Positions 1 to 5,601 of a stretch of 5,601 nucleotides of DNA are shown here, piece by piece; positions within the stretch are counted from its first letter, which is position 1; every line of letters begins with the position of its first letter. This DNA is from an uncultured Pseudomonadota bacterium (GTDB lineage Bacteria > Pseudomonadota > Gammaproteobacteria > Xanthomonadales > Ahniellaceae). Below the pieces are notes generated by a model, which searched no databases, had not been told where the DNA came from, and was given only the letters and a program-made list of their open reading frames with translations. The DNA lies in contig CALKUS010000150.1 in the NCBI GenBank assembly GCA_937996755.1, positions 1 through 5,601 of the forward strand, in the 5' to 3' direction. Position numbers and translations under genes: made by a program.

Positions 1-709
1 GTTCACGTCGAAGGCGAAGGCGAGCGCGCACCTCGCCGGTGGCGCGAAGAAGGTGATCATCTCGGCGCCGGGCGAGAAGGACGTCGACAACACCATCGTC
101 TACGGCGTGAACCACCAGACGCTCAAGGCGTCGGACCAGGTGATCTCGAACGCCTCGTGCACGACGAACTGCCTCGCGCCGCTCGCGAAGGTGCTGCACG
201 AGAAGATCGGCATCGTCCATGGCCTCATGACGACGATCCATGCGTACACGAACGACCAGGTCCTCACCGACGTGTTCCACAAGGACCTTCGCCGCGCGCG
301 CAGCGCGACGATGTCGCAGATCCCGACGAAGACCGGCGCTGCCGCGGCGGTCGGCCTCGTGCTGCCCGAGCTCAACGGCAAGCTCACCGGCTTCTCGATG
401 CGCGTGCCGACGATCAACGTCTCCGTCGTCGACCTCTCGTTCGTCGCCGCGAAGGCCACCACGAACGCCGAGATCGACGCGGCGATCGAGGACGCGTCGA
501 AGGGCGCGCTGAAGGGCATCATCGGCGTCAACCGCAAGCCGCTCGTTTCGGTCGACTTCAACCACGACCCGCGCTCGTCGATCTACGACGCGACGCTCAC
601 GCAGGTCATGGGCGGCACGCTCGTGAAGGTGTGCGCGTGGTACGACAACGAGTGGGGCTTCAGCAATCGCATGCTGGACACGACGCTCGCGTTGATGGCG
701 GCGCGCTGA
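1..709 (+). CDS. gap: Glyceraldehyde-3-phosphate dehydrogenase, type I (5'-truncated by window edge)
   Basis: This is the phosphorylating, cytoplasmic glycolytic enzyme that converts glyceraldehyde 3-phosphate, phosphate and NAD+ to 1,3-bisphosphoglycerate. The reading frame begins at base 2 and gives 235 residues. The family is usually about 335 residues long, so roughly 100 N-terminal residues, most of the NAD-binding Rossmann fold, lie outside the window. The active-site motif SNASCTTNC is present, with the nucleophile Cys codon at 158-160. The catalytic His of TTIHAYTNDQ is at 239-241, 27 residues later, which is the standard spacing. Further family signatures are DLRRARSA, PTKTGAAAAVG, RVPTINVSVVDLSF and the C-terminal WYDNEWGFSNRM. 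NAD versus NADP preference cannot be judged because the cofactor-selecting N-terminus is missing. It converges on the Sua5-type gene with a 64-base gap. No break or missing catalytic residue is seen. The family call is very secure. Confidence 0.97.
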   Translation, partial: FTSKAKASAHLAGGAKKVIISAPGEKDVDNTIVYGVNHQTLKASDQVISNASCTTNCLAPLAKVLHEKIGIVHGLMTTIHAYTNDQVLTDVFHKDLRRARSATMSQIPTKTGAAAAVGLVLPELNGKLTGFSMRVPTINVSVVDLSFVAAKATTNAEIDAAIEDASKGALKGIIGVNRKPLVSVDFNHDPRSSIYDATLTQVMGGTLVKVCAWYDNEWGFSNRMLDTTLALMAAR

Positions 710-729
710 CTGGTTCTTTCGTTTCTTCC

Positions 730-793
730 TCGAAGCCGGCGCGTTGAAAACGTCCAGGCGGGACGACGCGAGGTCAGGTCGCGTCGGCTTCGA
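730..793. repeat. Imperfect inverted repeat at the convergent gene ends
   Basis: Arms 730-743 (tcgaagccggcgcg) and 780-793 (cgcgtcggcttcga) can form a 14-base-pair stem with one G-U wobble and a 36-base loop. Inside it a shorter perfect 8-base-pair stem, 764-771 with 779-786, competes for the right arm; its 7-base loop contains the Sua5 stop codon at 774-776. No T-tract follows on either strand, so this is not a classical intrinsic terminator. It could instead stabilise or bound the 3' ends of the two converging transcripts. That role is inferred; the pairing itself is read directly from the sequence. Confidence 0.45.
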
Positions 794-1766
794 ATGAAGA
801 AGGGCCGGAGCAGGCCCGCCCCAGTCGATCCCGCACCGCCGCCCATTCGTCTCCGTCGGGCGGTGCTTCCACCAGGATGCGGTCCGCGTCCTCGGCGTCG
901 AGCTCGCGCAGCGCGGCGTACAGGTTGCGCGCGTACTCCGACGCATCGGCAGGCAGCGTCAGCCCGTCCACGCCGGCGATCGGCTCGCCGCGCAGCAACA
1001 CGACGTAGCGCTCGCCTTCCGCGTCCGCGCGTCCGACGGCGCGCTTGATCGAGCTGCGGGCCATCAGCTCCGCCGGCGTGCGCGGCGCGTAATGGCTCGC
1101 GAGCGCGCCGGACACGCGCGGGCTCGCCGCGACCGCGCCCACTTCGACGCGACCGATCGCCGCTTCGAGCTCGGCGACCGCGATGCGTCCCGGGCGCAAT
1201 ACGCGCGGCGTTTCGCGTGAAAGATCCACGATCGTCGATTCGATGCCCACGTCGCAGGGCCCGCCGTCCAGCACCACGCGTAGGTCGGCGCCGAATTCGC
1301 GGCGCACGTGCTCGGCCGTCGTCGGGCTGATGTGGCCGAAGCGGTTCGCGGACGGCGCCGCGAGCGCGCCGTCGAACGCCCGCAGCACGGCGAGCGCGAC
1401 GGGATGGTCGGGCACGCGCAGGCCGATCGTGTCCTGCCCGCCCGTCACCGCATCGGGCACGTGCGCCGCGCGCGGCACGATCAGCGTGAGCGGCCCGGGC
1501 CAGAACGCCCGCGCAAGCGCCTCCGCGCGTGGATCGGCCGTGCGCGACCACCGTGCCAGCCACGTCGCATCGCCGAGGTGGACGATCAGCGGATGGTCGG
1601 CGGGCCGACCCTTGAGCGCGAAGATGCGGGCGACGGCGGCGGCGTTCGCGGCGTCGCCAGCCAGGCCATAGACGGTTTCGGTCGGCAGGCCGATCACGTC
1701 GCCCGCGCGCAGGGCGGCGACGGCGGCGTCGATGGCGGCGGGGACGATGGGTGGATGGCGGCTCAC
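774..1766 (-). CDS. sua5: L-threonylcarbamoyladenylate synthase, two-domain Sua5/YwlC type
   Basis: The enzyme makes threonylcarbamoyl-AMP from threonine, bicarbonate and ATP. This is the first step of the universal t6A37 modification of ANN-decoding tRNAs; the TsaB/D/E proteins then transfer the group to tRNA. The 330-residue product has a YrdC domain (about 8-200) with PTETVYGL (28-35), KGRP (52-55), the HPLIVH strand (58-63), FWPGPLTL (88-95), PSAN (138-141), GIESTIVD (174-181) and LRPGRI (190-195). A linker with HYAP (225-228) leads to the smaller Sua5 C-terminal domain, so this is not the short single-domain TsaC form. The start is GTG at 1766. No in-frame ATG lies between there and the YrdC motifs, and a more upstream start would add unrelated low-complexity sequence. 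No Shine-Dalgarno sequence is evident. The gene is convergent with GAPDH and divergent from the secreted-protein gene. The function is secure; the start is fairly secure. Confidence 0.95.
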   Translation of the reverse strand: MSRHPPIVPAAIDAAVAALRAGDVIGLPTETVYGLAGDAANAAAVARIFALKGRPADHPLIVHLGDATWLARWSRTADPRAEALARAFWPGPLTLIVPRAAHVPDAVTGGQDTIGLRVPDHPVALAVLRAFDGALAAPSANRFGHISPTTAEHVRREFGADLRVVLDGGPCDVGIESTIVDLSRETPRVLRPGRIAVAELEAAIGRVEVGAVAASPRVSGALASHYAPRTPAELMARSSIKRAVGRADAEGERYVVLLRGEPIAGVDGLTLPADASEYARNLYAALRELDAEDADRILVEAPPDGDEWAAVRDRLGRACSGPSSFEADAT

Positions 1767-1772
1767 CGCGGA

Positions 1773-1800
1773 AGCATAGCGGCCCGTCCTGCCGTGCCAC
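1773..1800 (-). promoter_or_regulatory. Candidate sigma-70-like promoter of the Sua5-type gene, possibly leaderless
   Basis: Read on the minus strand, GTGGCA (1795-1800, four of six matches to TTGACA) lies 16 bases before TATGCT (1773-1778, four of six matches to TATAAT). Only six bases separate TATGCT from the GTG start codon at 1766. The expected transcription start would fall at or next to the start codon, which fits the absence of a ribosome binding site. Such partial matches arise by chance, so the call is tentative. Confidence 0.35.
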
Positions 1801-2175
1801 GAGCGGACGAATCCTCCCGGCCGACTGGCGCTCCGCGGCAGAACCTGACGTCCTGCGTCAGCTTTTCGCTGCACTGCGGCAAGACTGTGGCTGCACGAAC
1901 GCGTATATCCATCCCCGCTCCGCCTACGGGCTGAGTGCCGACTCCGCCTCTGGGCAGGGACACTCCGGGTGCAGACGGAGCATCGCGGGACGCGGTGCGA
2001 CGGGGAGCGGCGCGATGAGGCATGCGAGAGGGCGTGCCTGCAGCAACCCCGGCCCGTGCGCGCCGCAGGACGCGCCGGGCAGTTGTCGTCCGGTGCGCCG
2101 CCCACGAAACGGCGCGCGGGGATGGGACGGCAACGGCGCGACGGCGGCAACGCGCGGTCGCAGGGGTCTGCTCGG

Positions 2176-2201
2176 GGCAAGGCGGCCGTTGCCGCCTTGC
2201 C
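2176..2201 (+). promoter_or_regulatory. Perfect 11-base-pair leader hairpin upstream of the secreted-protein gene
   Basis: The arm ggcaaggcggc (2176-2186) is exactly complementary to gccgccttgcc (2191-2201), with loop cgtt. It ends 16 bases before the AAGGA ribosome binding site and 30 bases before the start codon, so it would lie in the 5' leader if transcription begins upstream. There is no T-tract, so it is not a simple terminator. The right arm plus loop (gttgccgcc, 2188-2196) can instead pair with ggcggcaac at 2143-2151, a nine-base alternative. A regulatory or mRNA-stabilising role is inferred only. Confidence 0.45.
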
Positions 2202-2217
2202 GGGGGACAACCTGACC

Positions 2218-2222
2218 AAGGA
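2218..2222 (+). promoter_or_regulatory. Ribosome binding site deciding the start of the secreted-protein gene
   Basis: AAGGA lies nine bases before the ATG at 2232, which opens directly into a signal peptide. This pairing of a good Shine-Dalgarno match with a signal peptide is the main reason for rejecting the in-frame upstream ATG at 2022. Confidence 0.75.
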
Positions 2223-2231
2223 CATCGCACG

Positions 2232-5174
2232 ATGAGCTCACGCAGCATCCATGGCCTGCGCCTGGCCGCGCTCGTGCTGGGGCTTTGCGCCGCCGGCTTC
2301 GCGTTCGCGCAGAGCACCCGGCCGATCGCCGGCAATCCACCCGTATTCATCCCGCCGCCGGTCGTCGACGAAGACACCAGTGCGGACGTCGTCGCCGTCG
2401 CGATCGACAACGCGCGCGGCGTCGACCGCAAGCTCGACTACACGGCGCTGACGCAGTACGGGCCGTGGGACGACCGCAACTACCAGCTGCGCCAGAAGGA
2501 CCTCGAGTACCTGTCGCCGAAGGAAACCGAGGCGCAGGACCCGATCCCCGCGTTCTACCGCGTCGAGATGCGCAAGGCGAACGCGAACCTGCCGAAGGAA
2601 GGTCCCGCGCAGTATCCGCGCAGCGCGCTGAACGGCTACCTCGCGAAGTACGGCGGCTACAAGATCAACGGCGTCGTGCACTCGCGCATCCGCTCCGAAG
2701 GCGGCCGCTTCGAGATCCTGCGCGGCAAGGCCGAGGCGGAAGACGTCTCCGGCGAACTTCCGAACTTCGTCGGCGGCGAGGTGCGCATCACCACGCCGGC
2801 CGGCGCCGCCGAGTCGGCGATCGCGATCAATCCGGTCAACAACAACCTCGTGATCGCGGGCTCGAACGGCCCCGGCTCGGGCCAGAAGATGTGGTACTCG
2901 AGCAACGGCGGCGTGAGCTGGTCGGGGCCCGTTTCGCTCGCGAACACGTGCTGCGACCCGGCCGTGGGCTGGTCGCCCGATGGCACGGTCGCGTACGCGG
3001 CCGCACTGTCGACCGTCGTGGGTTCCGGCACGAACGTGCTGTTCTACCGCTCGACGAACAACGGCCAGACCTGGACGCTCGCAAAGCAGCTCAACAACGC
3101 GAACGCGTCGGACAAGGAATACTTCACGGTCGACCCGGGCGCGAGCTCGCCGTTCCGCGGCCGCATCTACCTGGCGTGGCACGACTCGAACGTGCAGAAG
3201 TTCTCGATGTCGTCCGACGGCGGCATCACCTGGAGCGCGATCCAGACGCTCGATTCCGCGAGCCGCGGCATCGGCTCCGACCTCACCACGGACCCGGCCG
3301 GCAACGTCTACTTCTTCTTCCCGACCACGTCCGGCGGCAGCAACGCGAAGCAGATCCGCGTGCTGAAGTCGACCAACGGCGGCACCAGCTTCGGCACGGG
3401 CGTCACCGTGTCCACGACGAACGCGGACTTCGACTTCCCGATCCCCGCGATGGAGACGCGCCGCGCGTTCGTGTACGTGTCGGCCGACCATGACCGTTCG
3501 GGCGGCTCGTTCAACGGCCGCCTGTACGTGTCGTGGACCGACACGAGCACGACCGAGAACAACAACACGGCGTCCGCGAACCACGCGGTGATCCGCGTCG
3601 CGTACTCGAGCGACGGCGGCGCCACGTGGACGGTCCGCACGCCGCATCCGACGGCGGACGTGAGCACGGTCGACCGCTTCAACCAGTGGCTCAGCGTGGA
3701 CAACACGGGCCGCGTGTTCGTCATGTACTACGACACGCGCCATTCCTCGGGCCGCACCGGTACGGACATCTACTACAGCGTGTCGAGCGACGGCGGCAAC
3801 ACGTGGAGCGCCGGCACGCGGCTCACGTCCGTCACGTCGCGCAACATCACCGACTCGTTCGAGTGGGGCGACTACAACGGCATGGACGCGATGATGCAGA
3901 ACCTCATCGCGATCTACACCGACAACCGCGACGAGTCCGGCGGCACCGCGCAGTCGATCGACGTCTACGGCGTCGGCTTCACCGGCGGCACGCCGCAGAA
4001 CAACCCGCCGACCGCGAACTACTCGTTCTCGACCAGCGGCCTCACGGCCAGCTTCACCGACTCCTCCAGCGACAGCGACGGCACGATCGCGTCGCGCACC
4101 TGGACGTTCGGCGACGGCGGCACGTCGACGGCGACGAATCCGACGCGCACGTACGCGGCGGCCGGCACGTACAGCGTGCAGCTGACGGTCACCGACAACG
4201 GCGGCGCGACGAACAGCGTCACGAAGTCGGTCACGGTGTCGGCCGGCAACGCGGCGCCCGTCGCGAACTTCACGTTCGCCACGAGCGGCCTGACGGCGAC
4301 GTTCACCGACAGCTCCACCGACCCCGACGGCACGATCGCGTCGCGCAGCTGGAACTTCGGCGACGGCACCACGTCCACCGCGACGAACCCGTCGAAGACG
4401 TATTCGGCAGCCGGCACCTACAGTGTCTCGCTGACGGTCACCGACAACGCGGGCGCGACGAACACGAAGACCTCGTCGGTCACCGTCTCTTCGAGCGGCT
4501 GCGGCGGCACGGTGCTCTGCAACGGCGTGGCCGTCACCGGCCTGGGCGCCAGCACCGGCAACTCGCTCAACTACACGATGGTGGTGCCGGCCGGCGCGAC
4601 CGGCCTGAAGTTCACGATCGCCGGCGGCACGGGCGACGCGGACCTCTACGTGAAGTTCGGCAGCGCGCCCACCGACACGGTGTACGACTGCCGTCCGTAC
4701 GCGTCGGGCAACTCGGAGACGTGCAACATCGCCACGGCGCAGGCCGGCACGTACTTCGTGCGCCTGAAGGCCTACTCGACCTTCAGCGGTGTCTCGCTCA
4801 CCGGCAGCTACACCACCGGTGGCGGCGGACAGACGTACACGAACGGCACCGACGTGAACATTCCCGACAACAACACGACGGGCGTGACGAGCAGCATCGT
4901 GGTGTCGGGTCGCACGGGCAACGGGCAGGCGAGCACGCCGGTCGCCGTGTCGATCGTGCACACGTACATCGGCGACCTGATCGTCGACCTGATCGCGCCG
5001 GACGGCTCCGTGTACAACCTGCACAACCGCACGGGCGCAGGCACCGACAACATCAACCAGACCTACACGGTGAACCTGTCCAGCGAAGCGATGAACGGCA
5101 CCTGGCTGCTGCGCGTATCGGATCGCGCCGCGGTCGACACGGGCCGGATCGATTCCTGGTCGATCACGTTCTGA
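2232..5174 (+). CDS. Secreted modular protein: sialidase-like Asp-box propeller, two PKD, PPC and P domains
   Basis: The product is 980 residues and predicted to be extracellular. Residues 1-26 are a Sec signal peptide (Arg4 and Arg10, then a hydrophobic core ending AFA before Gln27). Residues 27-191 are unassigned; they begin Pro-rich and become charged. A beta-propeller spans about 192-583, with six Asp boxes of the form S-x-(D/N)-x-G-x-(T/S)-(W/F) starting at 223, 274, 327, 380, 459 and 518. A final blade-like segment contains WGDYNGMDA (545-553). Two PKD domains follow (about 593-671 and 676-754; WTFGDG at 624, WNFGDG at 707). Next is a PPC domain (about 757-860) with GDADLYV at 801 and cysteines 757, 763, 820 and 831. 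A Gly linker (863-866) leads to a proprotein-convertase P domain (about 867-980) with IGDLIVDL at 913. PPC and P domains usually sit C-terminal to secreted peptidases, but no HExxH, GTSMA or other peptidase motif and no FRIP sialidase motif was seen. Glycan or protein binding is plausible; enzymatic activity is unproven. It has its own ribosome binding site and terminator. The domain reading is secure; the function is open. Confidence 0.95.
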   Translation: MSSRSIHGLRLAALVLGLCAAGFAFAQSTRPIAGNPPVFIPPPVVDEDTSADVVAVAIDNARGVDRKLDYTALTQYGPWDDRNYQLRQKDLEYLSPKETEAQDPIPAFYRVEMRKANANLPKEGPAQYPRSALNGYLAKYGGYKINGVVHSRIRSEGGRFEILRGKAEAEDVSGELPNFVGGEVRITTPAGAAESAIAINPVNNNLVIAGSNGPGSGQKMWYSSNGGVSWSGPVSLANTCCDPAVGWSPDGTVAYAAALSTVVGSGTNVLFYRSTNNGQTWTLAKQLNNANASDKEYFTVDPGASSPFRGRIYLAWHDSNVQKFSMSSDGGITWSAIQTLDSASRGIGSDLTTDPAGNVYFFFPTTSGGSNAKQIRVLKSTNGGTSFGTGVTVSTTNADFDFPIPAMETRRAFVYVSADHDRSGGSFNGRLYVSWTDTSTTENNNTASANHAVIRVAYSSDGGATWTVRTPHPTADVSTVDRFNQWLSVDNTGRVFVMYYDTRHSSGRTGTDIYYSVSSDGGNTWSAGTRLTSVTSRNITDSFEWGDYNGMDAMMQNLIAIYTDNRDESGGTAQSIDVYGVGFTGGTPQNNPPTANYSFSTSGLTASFTDSSSDSDGTIASRTWTFGDGGTSTATNPTRTYAAAGTYSVQLTVTDNGGATNSVTKSVTVSAGNAAPVANFTFATSGLTATFTDSSTDPDGTIASRSWNFGDGTTSTATNPSKTYSAAGTYSVSLTVTDNAGATNTKTSSVTVSSSGCGGTVLCNGVAVTGLGASTGNSLNYTMVVPAGATGLKFTIAGGTGDADLYVKFGSAPTDTVYDCRPYASGNSETCNIATAQAGTYFVRLKAYSTFSGVSLTGSYTTGGGGQTYTNGTDVNIPDNNTTGVTSSIVVSGRTGNGQASTPVAVSIVHTYIGDLIVDLIAPDGSVYNLHNRTGAGTDNINQTYTVNLSSEAMNGTWLLRVSDRAAVDTGRIDSWSITF
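4008..4488 (+). repeat. Tandem duplication encoding the two PKD domains (249-base period)
   Basis: The two PKD-coding units are offset by exactly 249 bases (83 residues) and align without gaps over most of their length. Identity at DNA level includes a 23-base block (4076-4098 with 4325-4347) and a 20-base block (4181-4200 with 4430-4449). The protein copies share the DGTIASR, FGDG, TSTATNP, AGTYSV and LTVTDN segments. The DNA identity points to a relatively recent internal duplication, or to gene conversion between copies, rather than two independently acquired domains. Confidence 0.85.
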
Positions 5175-5181
5175 GCGGCTT

Positions 5182-5206
5182 CGTGCGGGGCGATGCGCCC
5201 CGCACG
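5182..5206 (+). other. Perfect 11-base-pair hairpin just after the stop codon
   Basis: The arm cgtgcggggcg (5182-5192) pairs exactly with cgccccgcacg (5196-5206) around a 3-base loop (atg). It starts seven bases after the TGA. Only a short cgttcttcc follows rather than a T-tract, so it is a weak terminator by itself. It probably acts with the stronger terminator immediately downstream, as a 3'-end stabiliser or a first stage of termination. Confidence 0.6.
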
Positions 5207-5217
5207 CGTTCTTCCCG

Positions 5218-5255
5218 AACGCCGGCATGGAAACGTGCCGGCGTTTTCTTTTCTT
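5218..5255 (+). terminator. Rho-independent terminator of the secreted-protein gene
   Basis: The arm aacgccggca (5218-5227) pairs with tgccggcgtt (5236-5245). The stem extends inward by a T-G wobble and a G-C pair that close a GAAA tetraloop (5230-5233). A T-rich tail, ttttcttttctt (5244-5255), follows directly. A GC-rich stem, stable GNRA-type loop and U-tract make this a textbook intrinsic terminator in the + direction, ending the transcript about 80 bases after the stop codon. Confidence 0.92.
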
Positions 5256-5321
5256 GCGCTCGCGGCGCGCGCCGGAAATCAGGTTCAAGATCAAGATCAA
5301 GGGAATTTCGCCTCCCGGCGA

Positions 5322-5355
5322 CGAGAGGAGGGCGGCCCGCCCCGCCCTCCTCTCG
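5322..5355. repeat. Perfect 14-base-pair inverted repeat
   Basis: The arm cgagaggagggcgg (5322-5335) is exactly complementary to ccgccctcctctcg (5342-5355), with a 6-base loop (cccgcc). One arm is purine-rich and the other pyrimidine-rich. A small 5-base-pair hairpin (5308-5321) abuts it on the left. Fourteen perfect pairs are well beyond what base composition alone usually gives. No T-tract follows in either direction. Confidence 0.7.
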
Positions 5356-5547
5356 ACTCCTCCCCGGGCGGGAAGCGCGCTGCTCTCGACCCGCCCAGAT
5401 GGAGCAAGAATTCTCGACGCGGATGACGCGCTGTCGTCGCGAATCAGAGGGCGGGTAATCTGGCTCGCGCTGCGCGCTCGCTTCGCAGGAAATCGAAGCA
5501 ACGCGCGCCGGCTACCGCGCCTGCGGTACCGAGGTCCGATCGCTTGC

Positions 5548-5577
5548 GCGCCAGGCCCGCGCGGTCGGGCCTGGCGC
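5548..5577. repeat. Perfect 12-base-pair inverted repeat
   Basis: The arm gcgccaggcccg (5548-5559) pairs exactly with cgggcctggcgc (5566-5577) around a 6-base loop (cgcggt). A second tiny palindrome, tgcctcaggca (5578-5588), follows immediately. The GC-rich shape is reminiscent of repetitive extragenic palindromes, but only one copy is visible here, so that identity is a guess. Confidence 0.6.
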
Positions 5578-5601
5578 TGCCTCAGGCAAGTCGACGAGAA
5601 A

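Larger units (their letters stand above)
1767..2231. other. 465-base non-coding region between divergent genes
   Basis: No open frame here looks like a real protein; the translations are rich in Arg, Ala, Gly and Pro with no recognisable motif, as expected from GC-rich non-coding DNA. The left end holds the candidate Sua5 promoter. Small hairpins occur at 1845-1861 (6-base-pair stem, followed by a short ttttc), 2018-2039 (8-base-pair stem with one wobble, 6-base loop) and 2093-2117 (8-base-pair stem with one wobble, 9-base loop). Hairpins of this size are common at this base composition. A stronger one at 2176-2201 is listed separately. No convincing promoter for the + strand gene was found; the tatatc at 1904-1909 lacks a matching -35 box. 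No known riboswitch signature was recognised. Confidence 0.6.
5256..5601. other. Non-coding, hairpin-rich region to the right edge
   Basis: No coding sequence is supported here; a 19-codon ATG frame at 5399-5458 has no ribosome binding site. The stretch contains a short tandem repeat of tcaaga (three units, the last imperfect, 5285-5302). It also holds a run of hairpins: 5308-5321 (5 base pairs), 5322-5355 (14 base pairs), 5472-5508 (6 plus 6 base pairs around an internal loop), 5513-5528 (6 base pairs) and 5548-5577 (12 base pairs). None is followed by a clear T-tract on either strand. It could be a repetitive extragenic element cluster, a structured RNA, or the 3' flank of a gene beyond the edge; the sequence alone does not decide. 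Confidence 0.5.

Noticed and set aside
1845..1866. Small hairpin followed by tttt in the divergent gap, as a terminator
   Set aside because: The stem has only six base pairs, the T-run is four bases, and no + strand gene precedes it.
1751..2215. A 154-codon + strand open frame between the divergent genes
   Set aside because: Its start lies inside the Sua5-type gene on the other strand. There is no ribosome binding site, and the composition (Arg, Gly, Ala, Pro, Ser) resembles translated GC-rich non-coding DNA.
1767..2225. An ATG-started N-terminal extension of the Sua5-type protein by about 150 residues
   Set aside because: The added sequence is unrelated low complexity. The family begins a short distance before the PTETVYGL motif, which fits the GTG at 1766.
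2022..2231. An in-frame upstream ATG that would extend the secreted protein by 70 residues
   Set aside because: It would bury the signal peptide. The extension is Arg/Ala-rich low complexity, there is no good ribosome binding site before it, and the ATG at 2232 has AAGGA at nine bases.
2277..2290. Possible lipoprotein signal at Cys19 (LGLC)
   Set aside because: The residue before the cysteine is Leu and the -2 residue is Gly, which does not fit the lipobox. A normal signal peptidase I site (AFA before Gln27) is present instead.
5285..5302. Three tcaaga units as a possible CRISPR-like or functional repeat
   Set aside because: The units are six bases long and directly abutting, with no spacers; this is a simple short tandem repeat.
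5399..5458. A 19-residue micro-ORF beginning MEQEF after the terminator
   Set aside because: No Shine-Dalgarno sequence precedes it, no conserved feature is visible, and it sits among hairpins; nothing supports translation.
2238..5501. A 1087-codon open frame on the - strand opposite the secreted-protein gene
   Set aside because: Its translation is dominated by Arg, Val and Ala with no motif. Such long antisense frames are a by-product of strong GC bias at third codon positions in the true + strand gene.

Overview
The window is GC-rich throughout (roughly two thirds G+C by eye, with C or G in most third codon positions). It looks like chromosomal DNA of a high-GC Gram-negative bacterium. The GAPDH and Sua5-type sequences resemble those of Beta- and Gammaproteobacteria. 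That placement comes from family resemblance only, and I cannot narrow it to an order or genus.

Layout from left to right: (1) the C-terminal two thirds of a glycolytic glyceraldehyde-3-phosphate dehydrogenase on the + strand, cut by the left edge; (2) a 64-base convergent gap with an imperfect inverted repeat reaching into the next gene; (3) a complete two-domain threonylcarbamoyl-AMP synthase (Sua5 type, tRNA t6A modification) on the - strand; (4) a 465-base gap between divergent genes, holding a candidate promoter for the Sua5 gene and a strong hairpin just upstream of the next ribosome binding site; (5) a 980-residue secreted modular protein on the + strand: signal peptide, unassigned N-terminal region, Asp-box (sialidase/BNR-like) beta-propeller, two PKD domains, a PPC domain and a C-terminal P domain; (6) a perfect hairpin and a textbook Rho-independent terminator; (7) about 346 bases with no recognisable gene but several long perfect hairpins.

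The genes do not form an operon. GAPDH and Sua5 converge; Sua5 and the secreted protein diverge. The first two are housekeeping genes (central carbon metabolism and translation fidelity). The third is an independently transcribed exported protein, with its own Shine-Dalgarno sequence and terminator. It carries the C-terminal accessory domains usual on secreted peptidases, but its main folded module is a propeller and I see no catalytic motif. No mobile element, CRISPR array, tRNA or rRNA was seen. The points most worth a second look are this secreted protein's architecture and the structured non-coding DNA on either side of it.
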